5,160 bases of DNA, taken from assembly GCA_964432835.1 (NCBI GenBank), contig CAYSPA010000080.1, positions 1-5,160 of the forward strand, given 5' to 3'. Both the position numbers and the translations under genes were made by a program. Below are positions 1-4,904 of the stretch, in pieces. Origin of the DNA: B18-G2 sp964432835 (lineage in GTDB: Archaea; Thermoplasmatota; E2; DHVEG-1; B18-G2). The first letter of the stretch is position 1; each line of letters opens with the position of its first letter. The notes under the pieces are model-generated. The model ran no database searches and was not told where the DNA came from. It saw nothing but the letters and a program-made list of their open reading frames with translations.

Positions 1-188
1 AGTCGTGCACATTCCTGATTTATCGGCAGCACGGTTGTAGAACCTGCGATTGTCAATTGTCCAGAGAGCTCTGCTGTTACCCCCTGGACTGGCGCAGGTA
101 TTGAAACCACTGTTGTTCCTATTGCCGTTATCGCCGCTACCACCGCCACCACAATTGCTGCCATCCCTACCGGACCCAATTTTTCCAT
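1..188 (-). CDS. pstS: PstS-like phosphate ABC transporter substrate-binding protein, N-terminal part (runs off left edge)
   Basis: The frame is open from an ATG at 188 to the left window edge, giving the first 62 residues. It starts MEKLGPVGMAAIVV and has a hydrophobic stretch at about residues 9-30 that would serve as a signal peptide or membrane anchor. No lipobox cysteine is seen. It then enters the mature domain with LSGQLTIAGSTTVLPINQ (41-58). The GSTTVLPI segment is the typical first strand and phosphate-contacting loop of PstS-type periplasmic binding proteins (PBP-like family). The expected role is capture of inorganic phosphate outside the membrane for a PstCAB importer. The start is supported by GAGGTG at 197-202 on this strand, 8 bases upstream, and by an archaeal promoter just before it. 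It lies in the same direction as the phn genes but has its own promoter. A related oxyanion binder (for example tungstate or phosphonate) cannot be excluded from the N-terminus alone. Confidence 0.8.
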   Translation of the reverse strand, partial: MEKLGPVGMAAIVVAVVAAITAIGTTVVSIPAPVQGVTAELSGQLTIAGSTTVLPINQECAR

Positions 189-196
189 TTTTCTTT

Positions 197-240
197 CACC
201 TCGAATATGTAAAAAATAAGGAGTTATATAAATTTTTCGG
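197..240 (-). promoter_or_regulatory. Archaeal BRE/TATA promoter and ribosome binding site of the PstS-like gene
   Basis: Reading the minus strand, a purine-rich BRE-like CCGAAAAA (240-233) is directly followed by TTTATATA (232-225), a near-consensus archaeal TATA box. Transcription would start about 25 bases downstream, near 200-206. That leaves a leader of under 20 bases containing the Shine-Dalgarno site GAGGTG (202-197), 8 bases before the ATG at 188. This arrangement is the best evidence in the window that the host is an archaeon. A bacterial promoter of comparable quality was not noticed here. Confidence 0.7.
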
Positions 241-242
241 AA

Positions 243-274
243 TTTATGTATATGGAGACCTATATATCCATAAA
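243..274. promoter_or_regulatory. Imperfect dyad directly upstream of the BRE/TATA (possible operator or transcript hairpin)
   Basis: On the plus strand the outer arms are TTTATG (243-248) and CATAAA (269-274). The inner arms are TATATGG (249-255) and CCTATATA (259-266), with an AGA centre. The pairing needs small bulges (a T at 261 and two bases at 267-268). It ends 2 bases upstream of the BRE, where archaeal activators often bind. It could instead fold in the 3' end of a phn transcript. No regulator can be named. An AT-rich stretch can form such symmetry by chance. Confidence 0.3.
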
Positions 275-424
275 TAATAGAAAATAGGGATTCACATGTC
301 CAACATCCATGGTTATTCCAGTATCTTCACCGATTTCGTTTACCCTCTCAAATAAATTCAAGTCTCGTTTTTTCACTCCTACTTCGAGCGTTGCTCCGAT
401 TCTAAAATCGTGGTTCAACATCAT
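260..424 (-). pseudogene. Short ORF (54 aa) resembling an internal piece of a xylose-isomerase-like TIM barrel; likely gene remnant or small protein
   Basis: A 54-codon frame starts with ATG ATG TTG at 424 and ends with TAG at 262-260. GGGAGG (437-432 on this strand) lies 7 bases upstream, a good SD. An ATG at 439 would add five residues but has no SD. The frame overlaps the last 23 bases of phnM in another frame. The product contains ATLEVGVKKRDLNLF, then an amphipathic stretch, then GITMDVGHVNPYF. The strand-helix-strand pattern ending in DxGHxN recalls the metal-site strand of AP-endonuclease-2 / sugar-phosphate isomerase TIM barrels. Those proteins are about 250-300 residues, so this would be an internal fragment without its N- and C-terminal parts. 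The resemblance is by eye. It may be a decayed neighbour gene, a small expressed protein coupled to phnM, or chance. Confidence 0.35.
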
Positions 425-1535
425 AAATGAGCCTCCCATTTACAATTGTCTTTAGCACCAATGGAATTCCATCCATTTCGTCAATAAGCACCATATCTGC
501 TCGTTTTCCCACTTCTATCGAGCCTACTGTATCCATTCCTATTGCCTTTGCTGGATTTAGCGACACCATATTCACCGCTTCACTCAACCTTAACAGGCCT
601 TTCTTAGCCAGAACAAATGGTGCATACAACATAGATGTGGGATTATAATCCGAACATAGCACTTCAACCAACCCTTTCCTCATCGCTTCCTGCGCACTCA
701 AATTGCCGGTTGATGATCCTCCTCTAACAACATTTGGTGCACCCATTGAAACAGTCATGCCGAGTTCTTTCGCCCTCTTTGCAGCTTCAAGCGTTAGCGG
801 AAACTCCGAGATTTGAGCTCCCATCTGATGCATCACGTCAACCTTTTCGGCGGTGTCATCATCATGTGACGCTATGGGAATACTATTTCTGCGAGTTTTG
901 TTCACTACCCTGGTAAGATTATCTATTTTATCATACTCTCTCTTCTTTTTCACCAGCTCTTCAATCTCATCTTCTTTCAATCCATATATTCGTTTGTGGT
1001 AAACCTTGTAATCCTCAAATTTCTTAAACTGCCCCTGACCAGGCGTATGGTCCATAATTGAGACGAGTCTAACCGATGAATCGTCAATTATATCAAGGAC
1101 ATCGGATAAATCACTGCTTATCTCACACCTCGCATGAACATAGTGATTTACCAGTAGTCTGCGCTTTAATTTGTTTATAGCCCCTAATATTTCCTTTGAT
1201 TTGCGAGGATACCTTTCTTTCAACTCGTCTTCAAAATATGCGATTGCATGCAACTTTGTGGTTATTCCACATCCTGCCGTCTTACGATCCTGATTAATCA
1301 ATGCAAAATCTATCGGGAATCTTACACGAGGTCTTGGATTTATTTCCATCTCAAGGTCATCTCCATGAATATCAACCAACCCAGGAAGCAGATATCTGCT
1401 CTTCGCATCTATAATGTCATCACTGTTGCGTCGTATCACACCTCCAACTATTTCTGTTATCTTACCCTCTTCTACAACCACACTGCCCTCTAATATCTCA
1501 TCCGGAGTTACAATCTTTGCGTTTGTGATTATCAT
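402..1535 (-). CDS. phnM: PhnM, alpha-D-ribose 1-methylphosphonate 5-triphosphate diphosphatase
   Basis: A 377-residue protein, essentially the length of E. coli PhnM. It belongs to the amidohydrolase superfamily and cleaves pyrophosphate from ribose 1-alkylphosphonate 5-triphosphate, giving the 5-phosphate used by PhnJ. Visible motifs are PGLVDIHGDD (51-60) with the first metal ligands H57 and D59, HARCE (134-138), MDHTPGQ (161-167), SHDD (223-226), GAPNVVRGGS (265-274) and SDY (295-297). All are hallmarks of PhnM. The HGDD form and following NPRPRV match the HGDA-type branch seen outside enterobacteria, rather than the HTDN of E. coli (from memory of the family). The start is clear: ATG overlaps the phnL stop as ATGA, with GGAGGAA 5 bases upstream (1547-1541). 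No signal peptide is seen, so it should be cytoplasmic. It is the last phn gene of the operon. Confidence 0.96.
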   Translation of the reverse strand: MIITNAKIVTPDEILEGSVVVEEGKITEIVGGVIRRNSDDIIDAKSRYLLPGLVDIHGDDLEMEINPRPRVRFPIDFALINQDRKTAGCGITTKLHAIAYFEDELKERYPRKSKEILGAINKLKRRLLVNHYVHARCEISSDLSDVLDIIDDSSVRLVSIMDHTPGQGQFKKFEDYKVYHKRIYGLKEDEIEELVKKKREYDKIDNLTRVVNKTRRNSIPIASHDDDTAEKVDVMHQMGAQISEFPLTLEAAKRAKELGMTVSMGAPNVVRGGSSTGNLSAQEAMRKGLVEVLCSDYNPTSMLYAPFVLAKKGLLRLSEAVNMVSLNPAKAIGMDTVGSIEVGKRADMVLIDEMDGIPLVLKTIVNGRLIYDVEPRF

Positions 1536-2239
1536 GGCACTTCCTCCAGAATCTCTACCATCCTACCTCCCTTCATCACCCCAACGCGGTCTGCCAGTGC
1601 ATTCAAAAAGGATGCATCATGAGAAATGCATATTATTGTAGCCCCTCTATCTTTCTCTTCCCTCAACATCTCAGTTACAATCTGTTTCATCCCCTCATCG
1701 AGTGAAGCTGTTGGCTCGTCTAAAAGCAGGAGGTTAAATTTAGTTATTAAAGCCCTTGCTAAATTCACTCTCTGCAGTTCACCACCGCTAAAGGTGGAAG
1801 GATATGCGCCAAACAGATTTTTAGGAATGAGAAACCTCTCTAAGAGAGAAGATGCTGCGGCTCTCGCTTCCTCCACTGGCATACCTCTTTTTATTAACGG
1901 CTCTGCTACCACACCCACGGCGGATACTCTCGGCACAACTCGGAGAAACTGCGATACATATCCTATCTCCTCTTTCCTTAATTTCAGCACCTCATACTCT
2001 GGCAGAGTCGCCAGGTTTACCTTCCCTTCGCGTGATTCATACCATATTTCACCTTTGGTAGGGATGTAGGTGCGATAGATACATCTTATAAGCGAGCTCT
2101 TTCCAGACCCACTCTGCCCAAATATACCAAAGCATTCGCCTTTATCCACAGCGAAGGATACGTCTCGGAATCCCTCTATTTTTCTCACCCACTGGTGAAG
2201 AAAAAACTCCTTGCTAAGACCTTTTATTTCGAGTTTCAT
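1532..2239 (-). CDS. phnL: PhnL, ABC-type ATPase of the C-P lyase system
   Basis: A 235-residue stand-alone ABC ATPase, close to the family length. Walker A is GQSGSGKSS (41-49), the Q-loop is YVSQFLRVVPR (Q97), the signature is FSGGELQRVNLARAL (from 150), Walker B is LLLLDEPTASLD (from 170) and the H-loop histidine is H207. The VSQFLRVVPR segment is typical of PhnL as opposed to transporter ATPases. No membrane permease gene accompanies it. In characterised bacteria PhnL is needed with PhnG, PhnH and PhnI for forming the ribose triphosphate phosphonate intermediate. It also docks on PhnK in the assembled C-P lyase. The ATG at 2239 has GGAGGT (2252-2247) 7 bases upstream, lying in the last codons of phnK. 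The gap to the phnK stop is 3 bases, and the 3' end overlaps phnM by 4 bases. This suggests coupled translation. Confidence 0.95.
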   Translation of the reverse strand: MKLEIKGLSKEFFLHQWVRKIEGFRDVSFAVDKGECFGIFGQSGSGKSSLIRCIYRTYIPTKGEIWYESREGKVNLATLPEYEVLKLRKEEIGYVSQFLRVVPRVSAVGVVAEPLIKRGMPVEEARAAASSLLERFLIPKNLFGAYPSTFSGGELQRVNLARALITKFNLLLLDEPTASLDEGMKQIVTEMLREEKDRGATIICISHDASFLNALADRVGVMKGGRMVEILEEVP

Positions 2240-2242
2240 CTT

Positions 2243-3067
2243 TCATACCTCCGAATTAACCAGAAGTTGCGTGTATTCATGCTGTGGGTCCTCAAGTATC
2301 TGATCCGTCAACCCATATTCTACTATTCTCCCATTCCTCATCACTATCGTTCTCTCTGCCATAAGTCTGATAACACCTAAATCGTGGGTCACAAGCAGAA
2401 TCGCAATGTTCAGTTCCCTCTGAATCTCTTTTATCAGGTCCAAAATCCTCGCCTGCACTGATACATCCAAACCCGTGGTCAGTTCATCCAGCAAAAGTAT
2501 TTCCGGATTATTCGCAAGTGCTTTTGCAATTTGAACCCTCTGCTGCATTCCACCACTGAAATTGCGTGTGATTTCATCCATGCGCACAACAGGAATCTCC
2601 ATCCGTTTCAATAAACCGGATGCCCGCTCCCTGATTTTTCCTACATCTCTCCACCCCGCCGCAAGGAGTTTCTCAGCAATATTCCCTCCTGCTGTAATAT
2701 CCATGACAAGACCAGGCTCTGGATTTTGATACACCATCCCTATTTTAAAATTCCGCAACCACCTTTTATCCTGCGAATTCGCTTTGAATATGTCCCCTTC
2801 ATAACAATTTAAGTATGCAGCCCCTTTTGTTGGCTCTAAATCAAAATATAGGGTTTTGAGGATTGTGCTCTTTCCCGAACCACTCTCTCCCACGATTCCA
2901 AGTATTTCATTTGGCATAATCTCAAATGATATTTCTGCACATCCGACGATCGAACCACATCTTGGACAGATGTTGTGCTCATCGTCGGTAAGTTCCAGGC
3001 AGTACGGGCATCCGTCTCCAAATATTTTCGTCAGATTAACCACCCTTAGCAAACAATCACAATCCAT
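2243..3067 (-). CDS. phnK: PhnK, ABC-type ATPase subunit of C-P lyase, with N-terminal zinc-ribbon-like insert
   Basis: A 274-residue ABC ATPase. Walker A is GESGSGKST (60-68), the Q-loop is VYQNPEPG (Q114), the signature is FSGGMQQRVQIAKAL (170-184), Walker B is EILLLDELTTGLD (from 189) and the H-loop is THD (H228). The C-terminus EDPQHEYTQLLVNS and the TAGGNI segment (125-130) match PhnK closely. In E. coli-type systems PhnK binds the PhnJ subunits of the core complex and PhnL binds PhnK. Two features are odd. Residues 19-43 carry an insert with CPYC and CPRC (C20, C23, C34, C37), plus C3, C5 and C43, absent from E. coli PhnK (252 residues). Walker B also reads DEL instead of the usual DEP. 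The ATG at 3067 is chosen because GGAGGAGGG (3079-3071) precedes it. It overlaps the phnJ end by 11 bases. The frame is open upstream to 3133, but that part lies inside phnJ and lacks family similarity. Confidence 0.95.
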   Translation of the reverse strand: MDCDCLLRVVNLTKIFGDGCPYCLELTDDEHNICPRCGSIVGCAEISFEIMPNEILGIVGESGSGKSTILKTLYFDLEPTKGAAYLNCYEGDIFKANSQDKRWLRNFKIGMVYQNPEPGLVMDITAGGNIAEKLLAAGWRDVGKIRERASGLLKRMEIPVVRMDEITRNFSGGMQQRVQIAKALANNPEILLLDELTTGLDVSVQARILDLIKEIQRELNIAILLVTHDLGVIRLMAERTIVMRNGRIVEYGLTDQILEDPQHEYTQLLVNSEV

Positions 3068-3893
3068 CTTCCCTCCTCCTCTTTTCACAAAAACTCGTAT
3101 CTGAACAGAGCCATATCTCATTCCCTCTCTCATCTACAGATTTAGTAAGGAATGTATCATCACTTCCACACATCGCGCATACCTTTCCATCAAAGTTCTC
3201 TACCTCAAACTTGTAATCCTCGAACTCCAGTGGCTCTACCTTCGTATACGGCGGGATTGCATATACTCTCTTCTCCCTTCCGGCGCAGAATAAAGATAGA
3301 AAAGCAGCATTATGCAGTCTTGGGATATCCCATCTCGGGATAGGACTCGGGTCCATGAGATAACGGTCGTTCACCATCACGGGATATCTTGCACCGAATG
3401 TTATATCCCCGTATTGGACGATATTCTCATAGAGATAGAGCCAGATTTTGCTGTAATCCTTCTCAGCATGCATTCTCCTTGTTAGCTGCTCGCTCGGCTC
3501 GACCGTGCGTAATGGCTCAGGAAATGGGACCTGAAATACGATTATCTGGTCCTCATTGAGGTCTTCCTCCGGTATTCTGTGTCGTGTTTGTATGATGGTT
3601 GCCTCTTTTGTATCTTTCGTCAGTTTTACGTCCGTTGTACGTTGCACCAGCCTCTTTATATTTATCGCATTGACACTATCATCTGAGCCTTGGTCTATCA
3701 CTTTAAGCATGTCTGAATCTCCTATCAAGCTTAGTGTCACCTGTAATCCACCGGTCCCCCACCCCTTTGCGATGGGCATCTCTCTCGAAGCAAATGGCAC
3801 CTGATACCCGGGTATCGCAACAGCCTTCAATATCTTCCTCCTTATCTCTCGCTTCGTGTATTCATCAAGAAATGCATAGCTATAGCCCTTCAT
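3057..3893 (-). CDS. phnJ: PhnJ, radical-SAM alpha-D-ribose 1-methylphosphonate 5-phosphate C-P lyase
   Basis: A 278-residue protein (E. coli 281) that breaks the C-P bond of ribose 1-alkylphosphonate 5-phosphate. It yields the hydrocarbon and ribose 1,2-cyclic phosphate 5-phosphate. By alignment from memory with E. coli PhnJ, G29 in AIPGYQVPF corresponds to the radical-bearing Gly32. The C-terminal cysteines C239, C242 and C263 correspond to the three 4Fe-4S ligands, and C269 to the Cys272 thiyl residue. The spacing is CX2CX20CX5C, one residue shorter in the middle than E. coli. Other conserved blocks are GWGTGG (44-49), LKVIDQGSDD (63-72), IQTRHRIPEEDL (101-112), DPSPIPRWD (181-189) and AGREKRVYAIPPYTKVE (204-220). 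The ATG at 3893 has AAGGAGGT (3906-3899) 5 bases upstream, inside phnI, and overlaps the phnI stop by 14 bases. All catalytic residues are present, so it should be active if the complex assembles. Confidence 0.97.
   Translation of the reverse strand: MKGYSYAFLDEYTKREIRRKILKAVAIPGYQVPFASREMPIAKGWGTGGLQVTLSLIGDSDMLKVIDQGSDDSVNAINIKRLVQRTTDVKLTKDTKEATIIQTRHRIPEEDLNEDQIIVFQVPFPEPLRTVEPSEQLTRRMHAEKDYSKIWLYLYENIVQYGDITFGARYPVMVNDRYLMDPSPIPRWDIPRLHNAAFLSLFCAGREKRVYAIPPYTKVEPLEFEDYKFEVENFDGKVCAMCGSDDTFLTKSVDERGNEIWLCSDTSFCEKRRREDGL
3071..3079 (-). promoter_or_regulatory. Shine-Dalgarno site that fixes the phnK start
   Basis: The minus strand reads GGAGGAGGG from 3079 to 3071, inside the 3' end of phnJ. 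The core GGAGG lies 7 bases before the ATG at 3067. This rules in the 274-residue PhnK over the 296-residue form starting at 3133. Confidence 0.75.
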
Positions 3894-4182
3894 TTTTTAC
3901 CTCCTTCGCCTTCTTCGCTCTGTCCAGACTCGATTGAAATGTAACATAATGCGGAAGTTTCAGGTGCTCAACGAAACCCATCGCATCCACTCCATCAATG
4001 TGATAAAAAACGAATTCCTGATCTTCTGATGGCGCTTTTGGTTCTTTTATGCTCGTAGTCCCATCCAATATCGCCATGGAAATCGCTTTTCGCTCATTCT
4101 GTCCGAAAACAAGCCCATACCCGATAGAGAACTTCTCATCTTCACTCAACGTCGTAGCGCCCACCAGACAAAATCCCTTCAC
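3880..4182 (-). CDS. phnI: PhnI C-terminal part, in a different frame from the N-terminal part
   Basis: A 100-codon frame, opening with GTG at 4182 if translated alone, that holds the C-terminal third of PhnI. It has GYGLVFGQNERKAISMAILD (21-40), DQEFVFYHIDGVDAMGFVEHLK and LPHYVTFQ. H73 and H78 in HLKLPH match the two histidines (E. coli His328 and His333) that bind a metal near the PhnI-PhnJ interface. It carries the normal PhnI end and overlaps phnJ by 14 bases. A TAA stands in this frame at 4191-4189, nine bases upstream of the GTG. No convincing SD precedes the GTG; GGTGA lies too far away, at about 16 bases. It is therefore best read as the rest of phnI after a frame change. A naturally split subunit made from the GTG is possible but less likely. 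Confidence 0.85.
   Translation of the reverse strand: MKGFCLVGATTLSEDEKFSIGYGLVFGQNERKAISMAILDGTTSIKEPKAPSEDQEFVFYHIDGVDAMGFVEHLKLPHYVTFQSSLDRAKKAKEVKNEGL
3899..3906 (-). promoter_or_regulatory. Shine-Dalgarno site of phnJ
   Basis: AAGGAGGT on the minus strand (3906-3899), 5 bases before the phnJ ATG at 3893 and within the last codons of phnI. It allows phnJ to be translated independently of whether ribosomes cross the frame change in phnI. Confidence 0.75.
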
Positions 4183-4188
4183 ATTCTG
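4142..4188 (-). other. Frame change in phnI (single extra base; likely site 4170-4177)
   Basis: The N-terminal frame reads through the conserved TECE and then stops at TGA 4144-4142. The C-terminal frame is open from 4188. The switch must lie between these points, and one base must be skipped (+1). Dropping one G of GGG (4177-4175) gives TECE-GFCLVGATTL. Dropping one T of TTTT (4173-4170) gives TECE-GICLVGATTL. Both give a 340-residue PhnI (E. coli 354) with about the usual spacing between TECE and GYGLVFG (18 residues against 17). Causes could be an assembly or sequencing error at a short homopolymer, a real mutation, or programmed frameshifting. No obvious stimulatory stop codon plus slippery codon pair was seen. 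Confidence 0.75.
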
Positions 4189-4903
4189 TTACGAGTATCT
4201 CACCAATGCTCACTTCTTTCTTCGTGTAAGGGTGCTTTATCTTTACTTTCACATATCCAACACGCAATTCTGCAATTGTTGGATGGACTGAACCATAACC
4301 CCTGAGAGAGGAGTATGCGAGAGCAAGCATCGCACCGCTTTCTCCCCTTGCAAGTGCCTGAAGCCGTGCAGATCTTGGTAAAGGAAACTGTAAAGAATCC
4401 CTTGTTATGTCAAACGGCTCTTCGGGTTTTTCTGAAGGGTCTGCAATCAGCCCGTCCTTTCTCATCACATCCACTACCTTTTCAAACTTAGGTGGATACT
4501 CAGATGCATCGCTGCTCTCCTCTCCCTCATCCTCTACTTCTTCTGAAGGTTCAAACTCCAGCAATCTTTGCGTATAGTCTCTCGTAGCCCCTAATATCTG
4601 ACCGCCGGGTATATCCTTGAATGTTGATGAGATCCGCCTGATAACAAACATATCACGCGTATCGATCGGTTCAGAATAGCCAATCCTTGGAAGTGTAGAC
4701 CTGTAAGCGCGAATTAAGAAAGATGCCTCCATCAAATCGCCCTCTGCCTGTTTTACCGCAAGTTCTGCGAGTTTTGGTGCGTATAAGCTTCCTTCCCCCA
4801 TCACTTGGTCAACAGCCAGCCTATTCTCCCGTCTGAATATCTCAATCAATTTTTTCGCATTCTTAATCGAATCTTCACCGCCTTTGACTGCTACGTATCC
4901 CAT
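4142..4903 (-). CDS. phnI: PhnI N-terminal part (nucleosidase / core subunit of C-P lyase), frame broken before the C-terminal third
   Basis: This 253-residue frame is the N-terminal two thirds of PhnI. PhnI is the core-complex subunit that, with PhnG, PhnH and PhnL, couples phosphonate to ribose triphosphate from ATP. Conserved blocks are MGYVAVKGGE (1-10), RLAVDQVMGEGSLYAPKLAE, VKQAEGD, LIRAYRSTLP, RRISSTFKDIPGGQILG, DYTQRLLEFE, DITRDS, ALAYSSLRGYG, then LVTECE. It then diverges and ends 11 codons later, so alone it lacks the metal-binding HLKLPH end. An acidic run EEVEDEGEESSD lies in a variable linker. Relative to E. coli, about 15 residues are missing between the first helix and RLAVDQV. 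The ATG at 4903 follows the phnH stop by one base (TAA-A-ATG), with GGTGG and AGGTG upstream. The frame is open up to 4981, but that part lies inside phnH and has no PhnI similarity. Confidence 0.9.
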   Translation of the reverse strand: MGYVAVKGGEDSIKNAKKLIEIFRRENRLAVDQVMGEGSLYAPKLAELAVKQAEGDLMEASFLIRAYRSTLPRIGYSEPIDTRDMFVIRRISSTFKDIPGGQILGATRDYTQRLLEFEPSEEVEDEGEESSDASEYPPKFEKVVDVMRKDGLIADPSEKPEEPFDITRDSLQFPLPRSARLQALARGESGAMLALAYSSLRGYGSVHPTIAELRVGYVKVKIKHPYTKKEVSIGEILVTECEGILSGGRYDVE

Positions 4904-4904
4904 T

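Noticed and set aside
211..216. Run of six T (minus strand) as terminator of the phn operon
   Set aside because: It falls between the TATA box and the expected start of the PstS-like transcript; the short T run alone, without a hairpin directly before it, is not enough to call a terminator.
50..277. 75-codon plus-strand frame with a proline/leucine-rich translation
   Set aside because: It is the mirror of the signal-peptide region of the minus-strand PstS-like gene and runs through that gene's promoter.
1626..2069. 147-codon plus-strand frame
   Set aside because: It lies entirely antisense to phnL, whose ABC motifs are complete, and its translation has no recognisable domain or good ribosome site.
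3068..3133. Longer PhnK start at 3133
   Set aside because: The extra 22 residues lie within phnJ coding sequence and lack family similarity, while a strong SD precedes the ATG at 3067.
4180..4182. GTG at 4182 as start of an independent small gene
   Set aside because: It has no convincing SD, and the product is plainly the missing C-terminal third of PhnI; kept only as an alternative.
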